Of a stretch of 64,000 nucleotides of DNA, positions 19,262 to 26,940 are shown in pieces. Under the pieces are notes generated by a model, which was not told where the DNA came from, made no database searches, and saw only the letters and a program-made list of their open reading frames with translations. The DNA is from JADYZU01 sp964540965 (GTDB lineage Bacteria > Pseudomonadota > Alphaproteobacteria > Rhodobacterales > Rhodobacteraceae). Both the position numbers and the translations under genes were made by a program. Each line of letters starts with the position of its first letter. Within the stretch, counting starts at the first letter, position 1. Where the stretch lies: positions 124,001 through 188,000 of the forward strand of contig CAZIOT010000003.1 of the NCBI GenBank assembly GCA_964540965.1. Reading direction: 5' to 3'.

Positions 19262-19702
19262 TCATCTCGCAGCGGCCTTTTTGGCCAGCCCCGCCGCCAG
19301 CCGGCCAAAGCAGCTTTCCCAGCCGACAGCCATCGCGGCGGCCAGCGCCGGATCGGCCCCGGTCTGGCGGAACTCCATCCGCGTGCCGGCGCCTTCGGCA
19401 TGAAAGCCGACGCTGACCTCGGTCCGCGGGCCGCTGCTGCCGTCGCCGAAATGCTGTTGCAGCGACAGGCGCAGCCCATGCGGCCGGTCGAGGGACAGGT
19501 ATTCGCCCTGTTCGGTCACCCGCCCGTCCGCGCCGGTAAAGACCACCTGCCAGGCGCCGCCCGGCCGCGGTTCGGCGACCGAGGACACGACGCGCCAGCC
19601 TTCGGGCGCGAACCAGCGCGCGAGGAGCGCGGCCTCGGTCCACCAGCCGAACAGGGTGTCGGGGCTGACGGGAAACCAGTTGGTCAGGGCGATCTCGGTC
19701 AT
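19262..19702 (-). CDS. SRPBCC/AHSA1 domain protein
   Basis: 146 residues of the activator-of-Hsp90-like START/SRPBCC superfamily. The typical opening is VSPDTLFGWWTEAALLARWFAPEGW, followed by PRPGGAWQVVF and the RTEVSVGFHAEGAGTRMEF strand pair. These small proteins form a hydrophobic cavity; their ligand is usually unknown. The start ATG overlaps the stop of the upstream ArsR gene by four bases (ATGA), so the two are co-translated. This ArsR plus AHSA1 pairing recurs at 37476-39673. Confidence 0.85.
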   Translation of the reverse strand: MTEIALTNWFPVSPDTLFGWWTEAALLARWFAPEGWRVVSSVAEPRPGGAWQVVFTGADGRVTEQGEYLSLDRPHGLRLSLQQHFGDGSSGPRTEVSVGFHAEGAGTRMEFRQTGADPALAAAMAVGWESCFGRLAAGLAKKAAAR

Positions 19703-20028
19703 TCCTCTTTCTCCTTGGCAATGGCGCGGCCCAGCCGGTCGAACCGGCCCTGCCACAGGATGCGATAGCTGGCGAGCCAGTCATCAAGGCCGCGCAACCC
19801 CTCGGGCGCCAGGGCGCAGGGCCGGCGGTTGCCGTCGCGGCGGCGGCGGATCAGGCCGGCACGTTCCAGGACCGCCAGATGCGCCGAAATCGTCGGCTGG
19901 CTCAGCGCGAAACCGGCGCCGATCTCGGTCACGCTGGCCTCGCCCTGCCGCAGCCGGTCAAGGATGGCGCGGCGGGTGGGATCGGCCAGCGCGGAAAGGG
20001 CAAGGGTCATCGGGTCTGCATCGTTCAT
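19699..20028 (-). CDS. ArsR-family transcriptional repressor
   Basis: 109-residue winged-helix regulator. ALADPTRRAILDRLRQGEASVTEIGAGFALSQPTISAHLAVLERAGLI is the classic ArsR/SdpR-like helix-turn-helix, with recognition helix around SQPTISAHLAVL. There is no cysteine metal site, which places it in the non-metal subgroup commonly linked to AHSA1 genes. The ATG at 20026-20028 lies inside a 32-bp perfect palindrome. No Shine-Dalgarno is visible before it, so a leaderless message or a start at the next Met (20010) should be considered. It probably represses its own operon. Confidence 0.88.
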   Translation of the reverse strand: MNDADPMTLALSALADPTRRAILDRLRQGEASVTEIGAGFALSQPTISAHLAVLERAGLIRRRRDGNRRPCALAPEGLRGLDDWLASYRILWQGRFDRLGRAIAKEKEE

Positions 20029-20051
20029 GATCTATATAGATCATGAACGAT
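20020..20051. promoter_or_regulatory. 32-bp perfect palindromic operator over the ArsR start codon
   Basis: The half-arm ATCGTTCATGATCTAT is followed directly by its exact reverse complement. The symmetric element spans the ArsR start codon and the bases just upstream. It is A/T-rich compared with its surroundings. The likely role is autorepression by the ArsR dimer, blocking polymerase at a promoter in or just upstream of the palindrome. Confidence 0.75.
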
Positions 20052-20114
20052 ATTGATTCGCAACCCCAGCCCTGCCCCCTGCCCTTCGTCGCGGATATGC
20101 CCTAGAACCGGCCC

Positions 20115-20636
20115 GTGCTGATCCTGTTCAACAAGCCGATGAATGTGCTGTGCCAGTTCTCTGGCGAAGGCCGGACGCTGGCCGGTTTCGGCCTGCCCGC
20201 CGGGGTCTATCCCGCCGGACGGCTCGACCGCGACAGCGAGGGGTTGCTGCTGCTTACCGACGACGGAATCCTGCAGGCGCGGATCGCCGAGCCGCGGCAC
20301 AAGATGGACAAGACCTATTTGGTGCAGGTTGAAGGCGCCCCCGGGGACGCCGACCTCGACCCGCTGCGGCAGGGAATCCGGCTGAACGACGGTCCCACCC
20401 TGCCCGCCGGCGCCCGGCTGATCGCGCCGCCCGACCTGTGGCCGCGCGACCCGCCGGTGCGGTTCCGCAAATCGGTTCCCGACAGCTGAATCGAACTGAC
20501 AATCCGCGAGGGGCGCAACCGGCAGGTCCGCCGCATGACCGCCGCCATCGGGTTCCCGACGCTGCGGCTGGTGCGCTGGCGGATCGGCGACTGGACGGTC
20601 GCCGGGCTGGCGCCCGGGGAATGGCGGCAAGCGTAA
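20115..20636 (+). pseudogene. rluE: 23S rRNA pseudouridine synthase RluE with internal TGA
   Basis: The frame starts at GTG 20115 and encodes an RsuA/RluE-type pseudouridine synthase without an S4 domain: LFNKPMNVLCQF, catalytic Asp in AGRLDRDSEGLLLLT, LNDGPTLPAGARL and RKSVPDS. A TGA at 20487-20489 interrupts it after 124 residues. The same frame continues without any shift as IELTIREGRNRQVRRMTA through to a TAA at 20634-20636 (173 residues in all). In E. coli RluE, as I recall it, this position is tryptophan (SWLKITLYEGRNRQVRRM), so TGG has become TGA. The truncated product would lack the C-terminal core of the fold. It could be a true nonsense mutation or a base error. Confidence 0.85.
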
Positions 20637-20703
20637 GGGCGCCGGTCAGACCGACGCCCCCTTTGTCCTTCATTTTTGCCCAAATACCCGCGGAGGAGTC
20701 CAG

Positions 20704-20758
20704 AGGAGGCCCGCGGGCCTCCTTTGGCGAGGGGGTTTGGGGGGCGAGAAGCCCCCCA
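20704..20758. terminator. Double hairpin between convergent rluE and pntB
   Basis: A 20-bp perfect palindrome (arms AGGAGGCCCG/CGGGCCTCCT, 20704-20723) is followed by a nine-base-pair hairpin TTGGGGGGC (20736-20744), loop GAGAA, GCCCCCCAA (20750-20758). The pntB stop lies eight bases further on. It is a probable bidirectional terminator. Confidence 0.65.
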
Positions 20759-20765
20759 AGCGTCC

Positions 20766-22214
20766 TCAGGCAATCTTCGGCAACAACTCATCCAGCGACT
20801 TTTTCGCGTCGCCATAGAACATCCGCGTGTTGTCCTTGAAGAACAGCGGGTTCTCGATCCCCGAATATCCCGTCCCCTGGCCGCGCTTGGACACGAAGAC
20901 CTGCTTCGCCTTCCAGACCTCCAGCACCGGCATGCCGGCGATGGGGCTGTTCGGGTCTTCCTGCGCGGCCGGGTTCACGATGTCGTTCGAGCCGATGACG
21001 ATGGCGACATCGGTTTCGGGGAAGTCCTCGTTGATCTCGTCCATCTCCATCACGATGTCATAGGGCACCTTGGCCTCGGCCAGGAGCACGTTCATGTGCC
21101 CCGGCAGACGGCCGGCGACGGGGTGGATGGCAAAGCGCACGTTCTTGCCCTTCGCGCGCAGCTTGCGGGTCAGTTCGCTGACCGCCTGCTGCGCCTGCGC
21201 CACCGCCATGCCGTAACCCGGCACGATGATGACCGAATCCGCCTCGTTCAGCGCCGCGGCGACGCCATCTGAATCGATGGCGATCTGTTCGCCGGTGATC
21301 TCCATCGCCGGGCCGGTGGTGCCACCAAAGCCGCCCAGGATGACCGACACGAAGCTGCGGTTCATCGCCTTGCACATGATGTAGGACAGGATCGCGCCCG
21401 AGGACCCGACCAGCGCGCCGACCACGATCAGAAGGTCGTTCGACAGCGAGAACCCGATCGCCGCCGCCGCCCAGCCGGAATAGCTGTTCAGCATCGACAC
21501 CACGACCGGCATGTCGGCGCCGCCGATGCCCATGATCAGGTGATAGCCGATGAAGAGCGCGGCGATGGTCATGCCGATCAGGGCGAAGGTATTGCCCGAC
21601 TGCAGGTAGACCACCAGCAGCACCAGCGAGACGAGCGCCGCGCCGGCGTTCAGCAGATGCCCGCCCGGCAGCTTTTTCGCCTTGCCGTCGACACGGCCCG
21701 CCAGCTTGCCAAAAGCGATGACCGACCCGGTAAAGGTCACGGCACCGATGAAGACGCCCAGAAAGGTCTCGACCCGGAGGATGCCGATCAGCGCCGCAGC
21801 GTCCGAGTCCGCAAACTTCCCGGCGACGGTCTGCGCGAAACCCGTCAGCGCGGCCCGCGCCTCCTCGGCCATGCCGCCGACGCGCACCATCTCGATATGG
21901 GTGTTGTAGCCGATGAACACCGCGGCAAGGCCGACAAGGCTATGCATCGCGGCGACAAGCTGCGGCATTTCCGTCATCTGCACGCGCTGTGCCACGACAT
22001 AGCCGCCGGCGCCGCCGATCAGCAGCACGATGAGCGACACGACCCAGAGGCCCGACCCCGGCCCGATCAGCGTCGCCGCCACCGCCAGCGCCATGCCGAC
22101 GATGCCATACCAGACGGCGCGCTTGGCGCTTTCCTGCCCCGAAAGCCCGCCCAAGGACAGGATGAACAGGACGGCCGCAACGACATAGGCGGCGGTGGTG
22201 AATCCGAATTCCAT
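20766..22214 (-). CDS. pntB: NAD(P) transhydrogenase subunit beta
   Basis: Proton-translocating transhydrogenase, membrane domain II plus the NADP(H)-binding domain III. It uses the proton gradient to reduce NADP+ with NADH. The 482 residues begin with a chain of membrane helices (AAYVVAAVLFILSLGGLSGQ onward). The NADP domain has VIIVPGYGMAVAQAQQAV, the GRLPGHMNVLLAEA block, EINEDFPETDVAIVIGSNDIVNPAA and the KRGQGTGYSGIENPLF loop. It follows pntA on the same strand with 14 bp between. The two form the whole enzyme. Confidence 0.96.
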   Translation of the reverse strand: MEFGFTTAAYVVAAVLFILSLGGLSGQESAKRAVWYGIVGMALAVAATLIGPGSGLWVVSLIVLLIGGAGGYVVAQRVQMTEMPQLVAAMHSLVGLAAVFIGYNTHIEMVRVGGMAEEARAALTGFAQTVAGKFADSDAAALIGILRVETFLGVFIGAVTFTGSVIAFGKLAGRVDGKAKKLPGGHLLNAGAALVSLVLLVVYLQSGNTFALIGMTIAALFIGYHLIMGIGGADMPVVVSMLNSYSGWAAAAIGFSLSNDLLIVVGALVGSSGAILSYIMCKAMNRSFVSVILGGFGGTTGPAMEITGEQIAIDSDGVAAALNEADSVIIVPGYGMAVAQAQQAVSELTRKLRAKGKNVRFAIHPVAGRLPGHMNVLLAEAKVPYDIVMEMDEINEDFPETDVAIVIGSNDIVNPAAQEDPNSPIAGMPVLEVWKAKQVFVSKRGQGTGYSGIENPLFFKDNTRMFYGDAKKSLDELLPKIA

Positions 22215-22228
22215 TTATCCGCCTCCCC

Positions 22229-23800
22229 TTACGACTTCTGGAACATGGCGAGCATCCGCCGGGTGACAAGGAAGCCGCCAAAGATGTTGACCCCCGCCAT
22301 CAGCACCGACAGCGCCGCCAGGATGATGACCAGCCAGTTGCCCGACCCGATCTGCAACAGCGCGCCGACGATGATGATCGACGAGATCGCGTTGGTGATC
22401 GCCATCAGCGGCGTGTGCAGCGAATGCGACACGTTCCAGATCACCTGGAAGCCGACGAAGCAGGCCAGCACGAAGACGATGAAATGCGACAGGAAGCTGA
22501 CCGGAGCCACCAGCCCGACCAAGAGCATCAGCACGCCGCCGATCCCCAGAAGCAGGAACTGGTTGCGGGTCTGCGCCTTGAAGGCGGCCACTTCCTGCGC
22601 GCGCTTCTCCTCGGGCGTCAGCTCTTTCGGCTTTTCCTTCTTCTGCACCGCGATCGCCTGCACCTTGGGCGGCGGCGGCGGGAAGGTGACGGCGCTGGCA
22701 TGGGTCACCGTGGCGCCGCGGATCACGTCATCCTCCATGTTCTGCAGGATGACGCCGTCCTTCTTCGGCGTCAGGTCGCTGACCATGTGACGGATGTTGT
22801 TGGAATAAAGCGTCGAGGCCTGCGCCGCCATCCGGCTGGGGAAATCGGTATAGCCGACGATGATGACGCCGTTGTCGGTGGTGAACTTCTCGTCCGGCAC
22901 CGTCAGGTCGCAGTTGCCGCCGCGTTCGGCGGCAAGGTCGACGATGACCGAGCCGGGCTTCATCATCGCCACCATGTCGGCGGTCCAGAGCTTGGGCGCC
23001 GGCCGGCCGGGGATCAGGGCGGTGGTGATGACGATATCGACCTCGGGCGCGAGCTCGCGGAACTTCTTCAGCTGCGCCTCGCGGAATTCGGGGGACGAGG
23101 GCGCGGCATAGCCGCCGGTCGCGGCACCGTCCTGCTGCGTCTCGCTGAAGTCCAGATAGACGAATTCCGCGCCCATCGATTCGATCTGTTCGGCCACTTC
23201 GGGCCGCACGTCGAAGGCGAGCGTGATCGCGCCGAGCGAGGTCGAGGTGCCGATGGCGGCAAGACCGGCCACGCCGGCACCGACGACCAGAACCTTGGCC
23301 GGGGGCACCTTGCCCGCCGCCGTCACCTGCCCGGTGAAGAACCGGCCAAAGTTGTTGGCCGCCTCGATCACCGCGCGATAGCCGGCAAGATTGGCCATGG
23401 ACGACAGCGCGTCCATCTTCTGCGCGCGGCTGATGCGCGGCACCATGTCCATCGCGATCACGGTGGCACCGCGGGCGGCGGCGGCGTCCAGCGCCTCCTT
23501 GCTTTGCCCCGGATAGAAGAAGGAAATCAGCGTCTGCCCGTCGCGCAGAAGGGCGATTTCCGCGTCCGAGGGCGGGCGGACCTTGGCCACCACATCGGCC
23601 TGCGCGAACAGCGCGGCCGCGTCGGGCACGACCGTCACCCCGGCGGCGGCATAATCCGCATCGGCGAACCCCGCCAGCGCGCCCGCGCCCGACTGGATCA
23701 GGCACTCATGCCCCAGCTTCTGCAATTCCCTGGCCGAGGCCGGGGTCATCGCCACCCGCGCCTCGCCTGCGAAGGTCTCTCTCGGAGTGCCGATCTTCAC
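22229..23800 (-). CDS. pntA: NAD(P) transhydrogenase subunit alpha
   Basis: 523 residues: NAD(H)-binding domain I (MKIGTPRETFAGEARVAMTP at the start, VLVVGAGVAGLAAIGT Rossmann motif, GGNCDLTVPDEKFTTDNGV). A proline- and lysine-rich linker (FPPPPPKVQAIAVQKKEKPKELTPEEK) follows, then about four membrane helices from residue 410 on. Domain I and the membrane part are fused, as in E. coli PntA. Some alphaproteobacteria (Rhodospirillum) split this polypeptide in two. It is the first gene of pntAB and provides NADPH for biosynthesis. Confidence 0.96.
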   Translation of the reverse strand: MKIGTPRETFAGEARVAMTPASARELQKLGHECLIQSGAGALAGFADADYAAAGVTVVPDAAALFAQADVVAKVRPPSDAEIALLRDGQTLISFFYPGQSKEALDAAAARGATVIAMDMVPRISRAQKMDALSSMANLAGYRAVIEAANNFGRFFTGQVTAAGKVPPAKVLVVGAGVAGLAAIGTSTSLGAITLAFDVRPEVAEQIESMGAEFVYLDFSETQQDGAATGGYAAPSSPEFREAQLKKFRELAPEVDIVITTALIPGRPAPKLWTADMVAMMKPGSVIVDLAAERGGNCDLTVPDEKFTTDNGVIIVGYTDFPSRMAAQASTLYSNNIRHMVSDLTPKKDGVILQNMEDDVIRGATVTHASAVTFPPPPPKVQAIAVQKKEKPKELTPEEKRAQEVAAFKAQTRNQFLLLGIGGVLMLLVGLVAPVSFLSHFIVFVLACFVGFQVIWNVSHSLHTPLMAITNAISSIIIVGALLQIGSGNWLVIILAALSVLMAGVNIFGGFLVTRRMLAMFQKS

Positions 23801-23927
23801 GGGTCACATCCCCCTGTCCTGCCGCGGTTCGGAAGGCATGTCTAGCGACCTGAGCGTCCTGCGCAAGATTGTTTCAACGACTTCCGCCCTGCCGCAATGC
23901 AGCATCGCCCCGGGAATTGACCCTGGG

Positions 23928-24377
23928 TCAGACCCAGCGCCGCGTCGCCTGTTCATAGCGCGCCCAGGCGATGCGGAAATGCCGGCGCAGCAGGTTTTCC
24001 TCGGGGATGACGAAATGCCGTTCAAGCCACCACAGGAATATCGGCACCAGCGGCAGCGCCAGGGGCGCGTCAAGGCGGAACACCACCCCGGCAAGGATCA
24101 GCACGAAGCCCAGATAGATCGGGTTGCGGCTGCGCTTGAAGATGCCCGAGGTGACCAGATGGCCGGGCGTGCCGCGCGGGTCAAGCGTTGTGCGCCACTT
24201 GCGCATCTCGGTCACCGCCAGCGCGATGAGGATGATGCCGCCGCCGATCCCCGCCGCCCCCAGCAGCCCCGAGACGACGGCCCCAAGCGACAGGTTCCAC
24301 GGGTCAAAGCGGCCCAGCGCCCAGGCGGCAACGGCAAAGGCGACAAGCCACAGCGGGGGAAGGTCGAGGCGTTTCAT
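23928..24377 (-). CDS. Isoprenylcysteine carboxyl methyltransferase-like membrane protein
   Basis: 149-residue integral membrane protein from ATG 24375-24377. It has four helices and the PEMT/ICMT family core: GTPGHLVTSGIFKRSRNPIYLGFVLILAGVV, then IPEENLLRRHFRIAWARYEQATRRW. The HLVTSG...RNPIYLG and EE...Y pairs form the SAM-binding site in characterised ICMT proteins. In bacteria these proteins probably methylate small lipids or other substrates, and no isoprenylated proteins are expected. A longer frame up to 24584 has no plausible start. The stop codon lies in a small CTGGGTC/GACCCAG inverted repeat. Confidence 0.75.
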   Translation of the reverse strand: MKRLDLPPLWLVAFAVAAWALGRFDPWNLSLGAVVSGLLGAAGIGGGIILIALAVTEMRKWRTTLDPRGTPGHLVTSGIFKRSRNPIYLGFVLILAGVVFRLDAPLALPLVPIFLWWLERHFVIPEENLLRRHFRIAWARYEQATRRWV

Positions 24378-24618
24378 GGCGCCACCCTGCCATGCGTTCG
24401 GGCGATTGTCATGGGCACGCGCGCCTGCCCGCGCGTCATCGCTGCGCCGGATCAGGCCCCGGCTTGCCTGCCGGCTTTGGCGGCGCACCGTGTCCGGCCT
24501 TGCCCCTTCGTCAGCAGGCCTTGATCTCCATGTCCGACCAGTCCCCGCCCTCACCCGCGACGTGACCCTCGCCTTCTGCCGCACTCCCGGCTAGGGTCGC
24601 GGCCAAGGGGAGACATCC

Positions 24619-25824
24619 ATGACCGATTTCGCCGCCACGCGCGCGCAATTCCACCTGCCTGACGGCCTGATCTATCTGGACGGCAATTCGCTGGGGCCGC
24701 TGCCGCGTAGCGCCGCCGACCGCGTTGCGCAGGCGGTCACGGCGGAATGGGGCGACATGCTTATCGCCGGCTGGAACCGCGGCGCCAACGGCGCCGGCTG
24801 GATGGCGCAGCCCTCGCTTCTGGGCGACAGGATCGGCCGGCTGATCGGGGCGGAACCGGGCCATACCGTCATCGGCGACACCTTGTCGATCAAGGTCTGG
24901 CAGGCCCTGGCGGCGGCGGTACAGATGAACCCCTCACGCCGGGTAATCCTGAGCGATTCCGGCAACTTCCCAAGCGATCTTTACATGGCCGAAGGGCTGG
25001 CCCGCCTGCTGGGACAGGGATACGAGCTGCGCGTCGTGGCGCCCGATGAGGTCGAGGCCGCGATCACCGGCGATCTGTGCGCGCTGATGCTGACCGAGGT
25101 CGACTACCGCACCGGGCGGCGGCACGACATGGCGGCGCTGACCGCAAGGGCGCATGAAAAAGGCGTCCTGAGCATCTGGGATCTGGCGCATTCCGCCGGC
25201 GCGTTGCCGGTCGATGTCGCCGGCGGCGGCGCCGATTTCGCGGTGGGCTGCACCTACAAATACATCAACGGCGGGCCGGGGGCGCCGGCCTTCATCTATG
25301 TGGCGCCGCGCCATGCCGACAGCGCGATACCGGCCCTCTCTGGCTGGCTGGGCCATGCCGCGCCCTTTGCCTTCGAACAGGGCTACCGGCCCGGATCGCG
25401 GGTCGAAAGGATGCGGGTCGGCACGCCGCCGGTGATCCAGATGGCGGCGCTGGAGGCGGCGCTCGACATCTGGGATGCCGTCGACATGGCCGATCTGCGC
25501 CGCGCCTCGCTGGCCCTGACCGACCGCTTCATCGCCGGGGTCGAGGCCGCCTGCCCCGACCTGACGCTTGTCACCCCGCGCGACCATGACCGCCGCGGCT
25601 CACAGGTCTCGTTCCGCTTTGCCGAGGGCTATGCCGCGATGCAGGCGCTGATCGCCCGCGGCGTCATCGGCGATTTTCGCGCCCCCGACATCATGCGCTT
25701 CGGCTTTACCCCGCTGTTCATCGGCGCGGCCGAGGTCGATGCCGCAATCGCCATCCTGTCAAAGGTGATGGCAGACCGCCTTTGGGACCGTCCGGAATAC
25801 CGGACGCGGGCGCGGGTGACATGA
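24619..25824 (+). CDS. kynU: Kynureninase
   Basis: Cleaves kynurenine to anthranilate and alanine in tryptophan degradation; PLP enzyme of fold type I. The 401 residues show YLDGNSLGPLP near the start, the cofactor site WDLAHSAGALPVDV (Asp188, His191) and the PLP lysine Lys214 in GCTYKYINGGPGAP. RVGTPPVIQMAALEAAL and IMRFGFTPLFIG follow. Start ATG 24619 follows GGGGAG. The stop overlaps a tiny frame (ATGA) and kynA follows after 143 bp. Arylformamidase, the middle enzyme of the route, is not in this window. Confidence 0.95.
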   Translation: MTDFAATRAQFHLPDGLIYLDGNSLGPLPRSAADRVAQAVTAEWGDMLIAGWNRGANGAGWMAQPSLLGDRIGRLIGAEPGHTVIGDTLSIKVWQALAAAVQMNPSRRVILSDSGNFPSDLYMAEGLARLLGQGYELRVVAPDEVEAAITGDLCALMLTEVDYRTGRRHDMAALTARAHEKGVLSIWDLAHSAGALPVDVAGGGADFAVGCTYKYINGGPGAPAFIYVAPRHADSAIPALSGWLGHAAPFAFEQGYRPGSRVERMRVGTPPVIQMAALEAALDIWDAVDMADLRRASLALTDRFIAGVEAACPDLTLVTPRDHDRRGSQVSFRFAEGYAAMQALIARGVIGDFRAPDIMRFGFTPLFIGAAEVDAAIAILSKVMADRLWDRPEYRTRARVT

Positions 25825-25928
25825 GCACCCCTGCCCACAGCCTGCCGCCCCTGTGCCGGCCGGCGGGGTGGGTCGCGCAGTGGCGGCGCATGGGCAAGGT
25901 ATCGGACCTTCAGGCGACGGCAGGGTAA
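25821..25928 (+). CDS. Possible 35-residue peptide overlapping the kynU stop
   Basis: ATG 25821-25823 overlaps the kynU TGA in the ATGA arrangement used for translational coupling. The frame runs 35 codons (beginning MSTPAHSLPPLCR, containing WVAQWRRMGK) to TAA 25926-25928. No family is recognised. Position is its only support; it may be just a spacer or a relic of a lost gene between kynU and kynA. Confidence 0.25.
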   Translation: MSTPAHSLPPLCRPAGWVAQWRRMGKVSDLQATAG

Positions 25929-25967
25929 GTCCCGCACTTTCCCCTGCCCCTCCAAAAGGTTACACCC

Positions 25968-26783
25968 ATGTCCTCATCCTACGATCCCGGCGCCGAAGGC
26001 GCGCAGATGGCCTTTGACGGCCGCATGTCCTATACCGATTATCTTGGCCTTGATGCGGTGCTGAGCGCGCAGCATCCGCTGTCGTCGGCGCATGACGAAC
26101 TGTTGTTCATCGTCCAGCACCAGACCTCGGAACTGTGGATGAAACTTGCCATCCACGAACTGGGCGCCGCGCGGGCCGCGCTGACGGCCGGACAGGCGCG
26201 GCCCGCGTTCAAGATGCTGGCGCGGGTGTCGCGGATCTTCGAACAGCTGAACAACGCCTGGGACGTGCTGCGCACCATGACCCCGGCCGATTACACCACC
26301 TTCCGCTCCGACCTTGGCCAGTCCTCGGGGTTTCAAAGCCAGCAATACCGGATGATCGAATTCATCCTGGGCAATCGCAACACCGCGATGCTGAAGCCGC
26401 ATGCCCACCGCCCCGACCTTGTCGGCCCGCTGACCGATGAACTGGCGCGCCCCTCGATCTATGACACGGCGATCGGCCTGCTGTCGGGCGCCGGCCTGCT
26501 GCCGGCGGGGCACCGGCGCGACGGCAACGACCCGCTGGTCCGCACCGCCTGGGCGCAGGTCTATCGCGACCCCGACCGGCATTGGGAACTGTATGAACTT
26601 GCCGAAAAGCTGGTCGATCTCGAGGATTACTTCCGCCGCTGGCGCTTTAACCATGTCACCACGGTCGAAAGGATCATCGGACTGAAGCGCGGCACCGGCG
26701 GCACCGGCGGGGTCAGCTACCTGCGCCGGATGCTTGAAGTCGAACTGTTCCCCGAACTCTGGCAGGTCCGCACCGAACTCTAG
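25968..26783 (+). CDS. kynA: Tryptophan 2,3-dioxygenase
   Basis: Heme enzyme that opens the indole ring of L-tryptophan to N-formylkynurenine. 271 residues, normal for the bacterial enzyme. Conserved blocks are SYTDYLGLD, HDELLFIVQHQTSELWMKL (substrate pocket), FEQLNNAWDVLRTMTPADYTTFR, SGFQSQQYRMIEFILGN, and the heme-iron histidine in FRRWRFNHVTTVERIIG. This is followed by KRGTGGTGGVSYLR (substrate-clamping threonine). With kynU it provides two of the three steps from tryptophan to anthranilate. Confidence 0.96.
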   Translation: MSSSYDPGAEGAQMAFDGRMSYTDYLGLDAVLSAQHPLSSAHDELLFIVQHQTSELWMKLAIHELGAARAALTAGQARPAFKMLARVSRIFEQLNNAWDVLRTMTPADYTTFRSDLGQSSGFQSQQYRMIEFILGNRNTAMLKPHAHRPDLVGPLTDELARPSIYDTAIGLLSGAGLLPAGHRRDGNDPLVRTAWAQVYRDPDRHWELYELAEKLVDLEDYFRRWRFNHVTTVERIIGLKRGTGGTGGVSYLRRMLEVELFPELWQVRTEL

Positions 26784-26940
26784 ATCCAGAGGATTCTCGC
26801 CGGATTTGTCTTGAATTTGCCACGCCATGGTCCCGCCGGGGCCATGACGCCGCGCTTTCCTCTCCGCAAGAATCGACCCGTCGCCGGGCAGGGCACGGGC
26901 CGACTGCGCCGGGAATAGACCCCGGGATCGGGACGACGGA

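Noticed and set aside
24511..24864. 117-codon minus-strand frame overlapping the kynU start
   Set aside because: Antisense to kynU over most of its length with no domain; only the last 30 codons lie outside and show no known motif.
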